From Bryobacteraceae bacterium (GTDB lineage: Bacteria; Acidobacteriota; Terriglobia; Bryobacterales; Bryobacteraceae): a stretch of 5,395 nucleotides of DNA. Below are positions 1-4,453 of the stretch, piece after piece. Both the position numbers and the translations under genes were made by a program. Numbering within the stretch: the first letter of the stretch is position 1; the number at the start of each line of letters is the position of its first letter. The notes under the pieces were generated by a model. It did no database searches. It was not told where the DNA came from and worked only from the letters and a program-made list of their open reading frames with translations. Location: positions 1 to 5,395 of the forward strand of contig JANXXV010000879.1 in NCBI GenBank assembly GCA_025350445.1. Reading direction: 5' to 3'.

Positions 1-290
1 GCCACCTCCACCAGAACCGCCAGTTCGCCGGCAGTCTTGGTCACCAATCGTGAAACGACGCCAGGAATCGAACTCTGCACTTTCGTAGAAGCCGTCAGCC
101 CGTCTCCGCGCAAGGAGAGCTGAACAACGGTGCCCTTCTGCGCCCCATGTGGATGGATCTCACGAATGACCGGAGCGCCAAAAGCAATCGAGCAAAAGGC
201 CAGAGAGCCAAAAGCCCTAAAGCAAGAAGCCCTAAAGCCAAAACCCCTAAAGCCAGAAGCCCTAAAGCAAGTCTCTGGCAGCAAAACCAT
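1..290 (-). CDS. Secreted IPT/pre-peptidase-like protein, N-terminal part (runs off left edge)
   Basis: The first 96 codons of a longer gene are visible. After an N-terminal leader, residues 39-80 contain PVIREIHPHGAQKGT, then a beta-rich stretch with SLRGDGLTAS and IPGVVSRL. This is the pattern (P-x-I-x-x-I-x-P-x-G-x-x-x-G-T-x-V) of IPT/TIG-like folds that open large secreted proteins, often with pre-peptidase C-terminal domains, in Solibacter-type and planctomycete genomes. Residues 1-38 read as a signal peptide with an unusually long Arg-containing n-region and a short hydrophobic core (FGSLAFCSIAFG). Much of that leader is encoded by a 15-bp tandem repeat. I chose the ATG at 288-290 because it is the only ATG upstream of the conserved part in this frame. 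It has no Shine-Dalgarno sequence, so the start is uncertain. The gene follows the heme-WD40 gene on the same strand and is probably co-transcribed with it. The exact family is inference, and the molecular role is unknown. Confidence 0.6.
   Translation of the reverse strand, partial: MVLLPETCFRASGFRGFGFRASCFRAFGSLAFCSIAFGAPVIREIHPHGAQKGTVVQLSLRGDGLTASTKVQSSIPGVVSRLVTKTAGELAVLVEV
183..272. repeat. 15-bp minisatellite inside the signal-peptide region of the left-edge gene
   Basis: Four near-identical head-to-tail 15-bp units lie at 213-227, 228-242, 243-257 and 258-272, with plus-strand consensus AGCCCTAAAGCMARA. Two diverged units precede them at 198-212 (11 of 15 matching the 228-242 unit) and 183-197 (about 10 of 15). 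The unit is five codons long, so copy-number change would keep the reading frame. On the minus strand the gene's frame reads pentapeptides TCFRA, SGFRG, FGFRA, SCFRA, FGSLA, FCSIA. The next frame over reads hydrophobic LALGL-type pentapeptides, and the third frame has a TAG in each of the four best units. Confidence 0.85.
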
Positions 291-307
291 TTGGGGCAGA
301 GGGTGGG

Positions 308-345
308 GCAGACGCCCGCGTCTGCGCGGGACGCCCTCGTCCCGC
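308..345. repeat. Paired perfect hairpins between two genes (REP-like)
   Basis: Two inverted repeats abut. GCAGACGC (308-315) pairs with GCGTCTGC (318-325) across CC, and GCGGGACG (326-333) pairs with CGTCCCGC (338-345) across CCCT. Both stems are 8 bp with no mismatch and are very GC-rich. A 9-bp direct repeat TGGGGCAGA (292-300 and 304-312) overlaps the left edge. The pair fills most of the 64-base gap between the stop of the heme-WD40 gene and the next start on the same strand. No T-run follows on either strand, so an ordinary intrinsic terminator is unlikely. A dispersed REP/BIME-like element or an mRNA-stabilising structure between co-transcribed genes fits better, but that is inference. 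Confidence 0.6.
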
Positions 346-354
346 CAATTCGTC

Positions 355-1692
355 TCAACGAGCACCGGCCACCTCCCGCTTCTCAATCGGAACCGGCACA
401 AACGACTTCGCCAGCTTCCCGTCCAAACCGTACATGCGCACCGTCCCATCAAAACCAGCAGTCACTAAACCCTTGTCGCCAGGCTGAAACACAATGGAAT
501 AGATGCCGCCGGAGTGCCCGCCGCACACGCCCATCCGTTCCCCCGTATCCAGGTTATAAACCCGCACATCGCCAGTCTCGCTCCCCACCGCGCCGTACTG
601 TCCATCGGCGCTAATGGCCACCGCAAGAATCGGCCCGTCCTGCTTTTCAAACTTGCGGATCAGCGTGGAATCGTCGGCAATGCGCATCGCCCGGGGCCGG
701 TCCATCCGGTACAAATAAGGCACCCGCTCCTGCCCGCCAATCAAGACCCAGTCTTTCTTCGGATGGCGCGCAATGGCTGTTAACGGCTCCTTCAGCAAGT
801 TGACATTCTCAATAAACTGCCCGGTATTAGCATCGATCAGCTTAGCCGCCCGATCCCGTCCCACGGACACAATCCGCTTCCCATCCACGCCGAACACGGC
901 GGCATAAACCCAGTCTTCGTGATGATCCATCTTGCGTGTCTCTTTGCCGGTGGCCACATCCAGCATGCGAATCGACTTATCCACGGCGCAAAACACAAGC
1001 TTCGTCCCATCGGGCGAAAACGCAGCACCGGACAAAGTATCGTTCGTAAGCATCACCGACTGCCGCTGCTTCCGCGAAGCCACATCCCAGATCTGCACCT
1101 CGCCAAACCGTCCCGGATCGCCGCCAACGCCCACCAGCGTCTTTCCATCCGGCGAAAACGCCAGCGTGTGGATGCGCTGCGAAAGCCCTTGCAGGCGCGC
1201 CTGCAACCCACCGGAAGCATCGTGCAAAAGAATCTCACGATACCCGGAAATCGCCAGAATCTTCCCGTCCGGCGAGTAGGCCAGTGCCGTGATCAAAGGA
1301 GGCGCATAGTAAACAGCGGGCTTCAGCCTGGTGAGTTGGAGGTCCTCGGCCGGCGAATCGTTCTTTGCACCCTCCAGAATCCAGCGCTTGAACAAATCAA
1401 TCTGTTCCGCAGCCAGCGGCTTCCCGCCAAACGGCATCTGCGGCGGAGTCTTGCCGGTTAAATACGCGACAACCACGCTCTCATCAGGCTTGCCCGCGAC
1501 GAAGGCGGCGCCCTTCCGCCCGCCCTTCAAAAAACCATCGTAGGTGGTGACCATCAATTCAGACTGCTTACTGGCAGGCTGATGACAAGCGGCACACTGC
1601 CGCGCCAGAATCGGCCGGATCTGTTTCTGAAAGCTAACCGCATCCTCGGCCATCAACGGCAACGCCAGCAAGACCAACCAAACTTTTGACAT
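355..1692 (-). CDS. Secreted c-type cytochrome / WD40 beta-propeller fusion protein
   Basis: From the ATG at 1690-1692 the protein has 445 residues. An in-frame TTG four codons upstream is less likely, because GAGGAA sits 4 bases before the ATG. Residues 1-15 are a short signal peptide (hydrophobic core VWLVLLALPLMA). Residues 19-110 match a planctomycete-type cytochrome c domain: FQKQIRPILARQCAACH with heme-binding C33-x-x-C36-H37, a likely axial methionine M86 in PPQMPFGG, and the closing helix LFKRWILEGA. Seven WD40-like repeats follow, at about 131-161, 173-206, 219-250, 260-292, 302-332, 353-385 and 393-426, with recurrent SPDGK and WDVAS or LDVATG signatures. That is enough for one complete seven-bladed propeller. 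The protein should act outside the cytoplasm, with the heme domain transferring electrons or sensing redox state and the propeller as scaffold. No substrate is known. It is the first gene of a minus-strand pair with the left-edge secreted protein. Domain calls are firm; function is inference. Confidence 0.9.
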   Translation of the reverse strand: MSKVWLVLLALPLMAEDAVSFQKQIRPILARQCAACHQPASKQSELMVTTYDGFLKGGRKGAAFVAGKPDESVVVAYLTGKTPPQMPFGGKPLAAEQIDLFKRWILEGAKNDSPAEDLQLTRLKPAVYYAPPLITALAYSPDGKILAISGYREILLHDASGGLQARLQGLSQRIHTLAFSPDGKTLVGVGGDPGRFGEVQIWDVASRKQRQSVMLTNDTLSGAAFSPDGTKLVFCAVDKSIRMLDVATGKETRKMDHHEDWVYAAVFGVDGKRIVSVGRDRAAKLIDANTGQFIENVNLLKEPLTAIARHPKKDWVLIGGQERVPYLYRMDRPRAMRIADDSTLIRKFEKQDGPILAVAISADGQYGAVGSETGDVRVYNLDTGERMGVCGGHSGGIYSIVFQPGDKGLVTAGFDGTVRMYGLDGKLAKSFVPVPIEKREVAGAR

Positions 1693-1696
1693 GAGA

Positions 1697-1702
1697 TTCC
1701 TC
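1697..1702 (-). promoter_or_regulatory. Ribosome binding site of the heme-WD40 gene
   Basis: The minus strand reads GAGGAA, then four bases, then ATG at 1692-1690. This is the only strong Shine-Dalgarno match at a gene start in the window. It places translation at the ATG rather than at the TTG (1702-1704), whose first base it overlaps. Confidence 0.75.
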
Positions 1703-1720
1703 AAACACTGAACAGTCGAA

Positions 1721-1726
1721 ATTATA
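1721..1726 (-). promoter_or_regulatory. Likely -10 box for the heme-WD40 gene
   Basis: The minus strand carries a perfect TATAAT here, 28 bases before the ATG. Transcription would start near 1714 and give a leader of about 22 bases containing the ribosome binding site. No good -35 box lies 16-18 bases upstream, so the promoter is either weak or helped by an activator. It lies back to back with the signal peptidase gene. Confidence 0.5.
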
Positions 1727-1733
1727 TCGAATG

Positions 1734-1739
1734 TACAAT
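1734..1739 (+). promoter_or_regulatory. Possible -10 box for the signal peptidase gene
   Basis: TACAAT lies 10 bases before the ATG at 1750. A start about 7 bases downstream would give an almost leaderless mRNA, consistent with the absence of a Shine-Dalgarno sequence. There is no clear -35 box at 16-18 bases. The site is 8 bases from the minus-strand TATAAT, so the two promoters would compete for polymerase. Confidence 0.3.
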
Positions 1740-1749
1740 AGCAACTACT

Positions 1750-2377
1750 ATGTCCCGAAAGTCCAAGTCCCGCTTGGCCGCGGCGGCAATCGCATTGGCG
1801 ATCCCGTGCCTGCTACCCGGCCTACCTCGAAGCCTTCACAATTTCCGGCCCTTCCGGCGCGCCCGCTCTACTTCCCGGCGACCGCAAAATCGTTAACAAA
1901 GCGGCGTACCACTTCAATCTTCCGTACACCAACATCCGCGTGACACCGACAGGCAAGCCCAACCGTGGCGATCTGGTCTCGTTTCGTGTACCCAACCGCG
2001 GAACCCTCGGGATCAAGCGCGTCGCAGCTCTTCCAGGAGAAACAATCGAACATCACGAGAACGCCGTCATGATCAATGGCGCCAAACTAACGCACAAGTC
2101 CAGACCCGCTGCCGATTTCCAGTGGGTTCCAGCGATCCATCGTCTCGGGACCGAAATAGCCATTGAAGAAGGCCTTGGTGCAAACCGCTATATGACCTAC
2201 TCGCCAAATCATTCGCCGGTTCGCGATTTCCCGCCTACAAAGATCCCGCCCGGACACTACTTCCTGCTCGGCGATCATCGCGACAACAGCAACGGCTCGC
2301 GCCTGTTTGGGCCCGTATCGGAGGACGTGATACCCGGAAAAGTGATCCTAAACCTCAGACCAGGACGGAAGCCATAG
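1750..2377 (+). CDS. Signal peptidase I (S26 family), split by an apparent frameshift
   Basis: Signal peptidase I cleaves signal peptides from exported proteins at the outer face of the inner membrane using a Ser-Lys dyad. The body, read in the frame ending at 2377, is clear: YLEAFTISGPSGAPALLPGD with the likely nucleophile Ser at 1853-1855, RGDLVSFRVP, then IKRVAALPGE with the general-base Lys at 2015-2017, and GDHRDNSNGSR (2270-2302) followed by LFGPV. That frame has no ATG, GTG or TTG before the GTG at 1940, which would omit the serine. The frame one base back offers ATG at 1750 and encodes MSRKSKSRLAAAAIALAIP, a basic start plus membrane segment, exactly the expected N-terminus. One base too many around 1801-1822, for example in CCC at 1816-1818, would join the two into about 208 residues, normal for the family. 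The lesion may be a sequencing error, a recent mutation or, less likely, programmed frameshifting. The serine box reads SGAPA instead of the usual SMxPT. Family assignment is strong; activity is unsure. Confidence 0.8.
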
Positions 2378-2522
2378 CTACCCGGGACGACACACGGCGT
2401 TCCACGCTGCCACCTGCACCACCACCCAAACGGCCTGGTTCAGACATCTTTTCATCCCATCTATCCTAAATTGATCGTGGCCGTATGAAATATGCTCTGG
2501 TGCCCGCCGCCAAACCTAAACC

Positions 2523-3758
2523 TCAATCCAAAACCGAGGCCATAGCCATCCCGACAAACGCATTCCGCTCATCGCTGCCGCCCTCGCGCTGAATCATGAA
2601 AATGCCAATCATGTCCTTCTTCGGATCGATAAAACAGTAAGTCCCATACCGCCCGCCGTGCCCGTAAGTCCCCACCGACAAACCCGGCAGCGTCCCCGCC
2701 GCGTCCCGCACCACAGCCCAAGCAAGCCCATAGCCCATTCCAGGACCACCGGCGGCCAGATCGCCCGTATGCACCTGTGTCATCGTATCCACGGAAGCCG
2801 GCGACAAAATCCGCACGCCCTGATACTGCCCGTGATTCAGCATCATCTGATAGAACAGGAACAGGTCGTAAGCCGTAGAATAAATCCCGCCCTCCGGCAG
2901 TGGATACTTCGCCCCGATGCGATACTTCATGGCTCCCTCCCCCAAAGGATCGGCCGTATACTTCACCGTCTTCCCTTGCTGCAAAATGTAAGCCGTGGGA
3001 ATCCGCGCGTACTTCTCCTTCGGCGGATAGATGTAGGTGTCCTTCATGCCCAATGGATCGAAAATCCGCACTTGCAAAAACTTCTCGAACGCCATCCCGG
3101 ACACCACCTCTAGTATCCGCGCCAACGCCGCGATGCCGCCATTGCTATACAGCCACTTGCTGCCGGGCTCAAATTCTAGAGGCTGCTGCGAAATCACCAG
3201 CACCGCTTCAGCCAGCGTCTTATGCAGCGCGCCATGCAACTCGCCAATGCCGGGCGGCGGATTCGTGCTCATCCCCGACGTATGCGTCATCAGATCGCGT
3301 ACCGTGATCGGCCGCAACGGCCGCCGCAGCACACGGGTCTTGTCGCCGTCATGCGATTCGATCACCCACATGCTGCGAAACTCCGGCAGATATTTCTCCA
3401 CCGGATCGCCCAGCGCGAGCCGCCCGTCTTCCACCAGCGTCATCGCCGCTACGGCCACCACAGGCTTAGTCATGGAGTGAATCTGAAAGATGGCGTCGGT
3501 CTTCATAGGCGTGTCCTTCTTGTCCAGATCGGTGAACCCCGCGGCATCCAACGCCGCCACCACGCCATGCCGCGCCACCAGCGTCACGCTGCCTGCGATC
3601 GTCCCCTGATCGGCGAAAACCTTCATCCGCGCCGGAATCCTCGCCAGCCGTTGCGGATCAAGCCCTGTTTTAGCAGGATCGGTAACAACAACCGGAGGCG
3701 GCGCCGCAACTAGTCCGGAAACGCAAAGCAGCGTCACGAGCAAAACAGAAATTCGCAT
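2523..3758 (-). CDS. Secreted serine hydrolase of the beta-lactamase / class C penicillin-binding family
   Basis: The 411-residue protein begins with a signal peptide (about 1-19, core VLLVTLLCVSGLVAA). It carries the three active-site elements of the family in order: S95-M-T-K98 (Ser nucleophile and Lys), Y204-S-N206, and H367-G-G369 in the place of the KTG box. The conserved helper segments RDLMTHTSGM (154-163), FEPGSKWLYSNGG and IFDPLGMKDT are also present. Length and order suit a full catalytic domain with nothing missing. Such proteins include class C beta-lactamases, D-amino-acid peptidases and EstB-like esterases. The HGG box is commoner in the esterase and peptidase branches than in true beta-lactamases, so a resistance role should not be assumed. 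The substrate cannot be read from sequence. It is convergent with the signal peptidase gene and stands alone. The ATG at 3756-3758 fits the signal peptide but lacks a Shine-Dalgarno sequence. Confidence 0.92.
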   Translation of the reverse strand: MRISVLLVTLLCVSGLVAAPPPVVVTDPAKTGLDPQRLARIPARMKVFADQGTIAGSVTLVARHGVVAALDAAGFTDLDKKDTPMKTDAIFQIHSMTKPVVAVAAMTLVEDGRLALGDPVEKYLPEFRSMWVIESHDGDKTRVLRRPLRPITVRDLMTHTSGMSTNPPPGIGELHGALHKTLAEAVLVISQQPLEFEPGSKWLYSNGGIAALARILEVVSGMAFEKFLQVRIFDPLGMKDTYIYPPKEKYARIPTAYILQQGKTVKYTADPLGEGAMKYRIGAKYPLPEGGIYSTAYDLFLFYQMMLNHGQYQGVRILSPASVDTMTQVHTGDLAAGGPGMGYGLAWAVVRDAAGTLPGLSVGTYGHGGRYGTYCFIDPKKDMIGIFMIQREGGSDERNAFVGMAMASVLD

Positions 3759-3764
3759 GGGGCT

Positions 3765-3770
3765 ATTCTA
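3765..3770 (-). promoter_or_regulatory. Possible -10 box placing a leaderless start on the serine hydrolase gene
   Basis: The minus strand reads TAGAAT, then AGCCCC, then ATG. A transcript starting 7 bases past the box would begin at the initiation codon itself, which would explain the missing ribosome binding site. The -35 region is not recognisable, so the call rests on one hexamer and its spacing. Confidence 0.3.
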
Positions 3771-3863
3771 CATTCATTCCAGCTTCCGGGTATGCGCGCG
3801 GCTACCAGTAGCTCTCGTCGAATCAGCCAGCGGCCGCAGTTCCGTTATCCGGGAAATTGAGTT

Positions 3864-3919
3864 CCTGGACGTCCAGGCAGGCCGCGCGGGCAGCGGCCTG
3901 CAGTTCAAGCCGGAACTGC
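3864..3919. repeat. Three tandem inverted repeats
   Basis: CCTGGACGTCCAGG (3864-3877) is a perfect 14-bp palindrome. It shares its last base with a 9-bp stem, GCAGGCCGC (3877-3885) with GCGGCCTGC (3893-3901) across a 7-base loop. That stem in turn shares two bases with a 7-bp stem, GCAGTTC (3900-3906) with GAACTGC (3913-3919) across AAGCCG. The shared arms mean neighbouring hairpins compete for a few bases. No T-run follows on either strand. A protein-binding array, a REP-like element or the end of the neighbouring minus-strand frame are all possible. The palindrome could be an operator half-site pair, about 106 bases upstream of the serine hydrolase start. Confidence 0.55.
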
Positions 3920-4252
3920 GCGTGTCCCTCCCGCATCCTTAGTCGGCGCCGGGTTCCCGATGCCACTGGGACGCAGTATCCGTAACCAGTCCCGAACGGC
4001 GGCGGTGAGGGAGATCACCAAAACGCGCGCAGCGAATACGACGGTAACAGAGACGTTTGGAGCGTCCCGGCGGAGTGCTACCTGCAATCCCGCCTTCAGA
4101 CTCAGAAAAGCGGCAATCGCGCCATCCAGGGTTGGCGCCCGTTTGCGGGTTTCGCGGGACGACCCCACTAAGAGAATCGGGAAAACCATCGACAGCTCCA
4201 GCACAAACCCGTCGGCGAACGCCACGAAAGGGAGTTTAGGTAACGAGTACAT
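3905..4252 (-). CDS. Hypothetical protein, 115 residues, doubtful
   Basis: The frame runs from an ATG at 4250-4252 to a TGA at 3905-3907. I do not recognise the product. It is leucine- and valine-rich, with hydrophobic stretches near 18-30 (LELSMVFPILLVG) and 70-84 (VTVVFAARVLVISLT) around a basic middle (SSRETRKRAPTLDG, VALRRDAP). Roughly two thirds of its third codon positions are G or C, only modestly coding-like. No Shine-Dalgarno sequence precedes the ATG, and a TAG in the same frame lies directly before it, with open coding-like sequence upstream. From about 4014 leftward another minus frame looks at least as coding. It could be a real small membrane-associated protein or one piece of a broken gene. 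Confidence 0.35.
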   Translation of the reverse strand: MYSLPKLPFVAFADGFVLELSMVFPILLVGSSRETRKRAPTLDGAIAAFLSLKAGLQVALRRDAPNVSVTVVFAARVLVISLTAAVRDWLRILRPSGIGNPAPTKDAGGTRAVPA

Positions 4253-4281
4253 CTAAAAGAGGCCATCCACTTCGGCCATGA

Positions 4282-4389
4282 TCACGGAACGGGGTGTCGC
4301 CGCATCGCCGCAGGAGAGAGAAAAGTTGCCCACAGCAAGGAAGCAAGGAAGCGCCGCGGCGAATACTTGCCATAGCCCTTTCTAGGCAT
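4282..4389 (-). CDS. Possible 35-residue signal-peptide-like frame
   Basis: The frame starts at ATG 4387-4389, 64 bases past the trxB stop on the same strand, and ends at TGA 4282-4284. It has a basic start, a twin-arginine-like SPRRFLAS, a hydrophobic core LLWATFLS and a small-residue end PAA, the layout of a Tat or Sec signal peptide. Nothing mature follows before the stop. There is no ribosome binding site. It may be chance, or the front of a decayed secreted protein continuing in another frame. Confidence 0.2.
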   Translation of the reverse strand: MPRKGYGKYSPRRFLASLLWATFLSPAAMRRHPVP

Positions 4390-4397
4390 CGCTCATC

Positions 4398-4427
4398 GCT
4401 TCGATTTCGAAACTGGGGTTTCGAAGC
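4398..4427. other. Hairpin just downstream of trxB, with an alternative pairing
   Basis: TTCGAAAC (4406-4413) pairs with GTTTCGAA (4418-4425) around TGGG, 28 bases past the trxB stop. A rival stem pairs GCTTCGA (4398-4404) with TCGAAGC (4421-4427). The two use the same right arm, so only one can form at a time. No U-run follows in the trxB direction. It may end or stabilise the trxB transcript, but it is not a classic intrinsic terminator. Confidence 0.4.
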
Positions 4428-4453
4428 ACTCTCCGTCTATAGCCGGCCGGATT

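Larger units (their letters stand above)
3759..4453. other. 695-base stretch with no recognised gene
   Basis: Between the serine hydrolase start and the trxB stop I recognise no protein family. The stretch holds tandem inverted repeats (3864-3919), a hairpin set (4398-4427), one unrecognised minus-strand frame (3905-4252) and a small signal-peptide-like frame (4282-4389). Another minus-strand frame is open from 4014 to 3823. It includes an ATG-started 37-residue piece (3936-3823) with coding-like content, for example REGHAQFRLELQ and DVQELNFPDN, and mostly G or C at third positions. The reading frame of 3905-4252 also extends upstream through CGDAATPRSVIMAEVDGLF to a TAG directly before the ATG. 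These joined but shifted pieces may be one decayed minus-strand gene. The plus strand offers only Ser/Arg/Thr-rich frames typical of antisense shadows. Confidence 0.5.

Noticed and set aside
213..272. CRISPR-like periodic repeat
   Set aside because: The units are 15 bp, head to tail and without spacers, so this is a minisatellite.
95..358. Minus-strand frame with LALGL repeats, hydrophobic and membrane-like
   Set aside because: It starts only at a TTG and ends at a stop without joining any domain. The conserved IPT-like protein lies in a different frame.
147..614. Plus-strand frame of 155 codons with SPKAR/SPKAK repeats resembling histone H1 tails
   Set aside because: It is antisense to two minus-strand genes. 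The SPKA pattern is only the 15-bp minisatellite read on the other strand, and the rest is Arg/Pro/Ser-rich shadow sequence.
1731..1943. Plus-strand frame from ATG 1731 as the signal peptidase N-terminus
   Set aside because: Its product is Pro/Arg/Thr-rich with no membrane segment. The frame starting at 1750 gives the expected basic start and hydrophobic helix.
2378..2522. Terminator for the convergent signal peptidase and serine hydrolase genes
   Set aside because: I found no stem of useful length followed by a T-run in these 145 bases, only short CT-rich stretches.
2485..2592. Plus-strand 35-codon frame starting ATGAAATATGCT after the signal peptidase gene
   Set aside because: It has no ribosome binding site, is Pro/Ala/Ser-rich and overlaps the end of the serine hydrolase gene antisense.
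2523..3758. Antibiotic-resistance beta-lactamase
   Set aside because: The SMTK, YSN and HGG motifs define the broad serine hydrolase family. HGG in place of KTG and the lack of an ampR-like neighbour do not support a resistance call.
3960..4256. Plus-strand 98-codon frame in the 695-base gap
   Set aside because: Its Ser/Arg/Thr/Asn-rich composition is the usual antisense image of a Leu/Val-rich minus frame. It has no recognisable domain or ribosome binding site.
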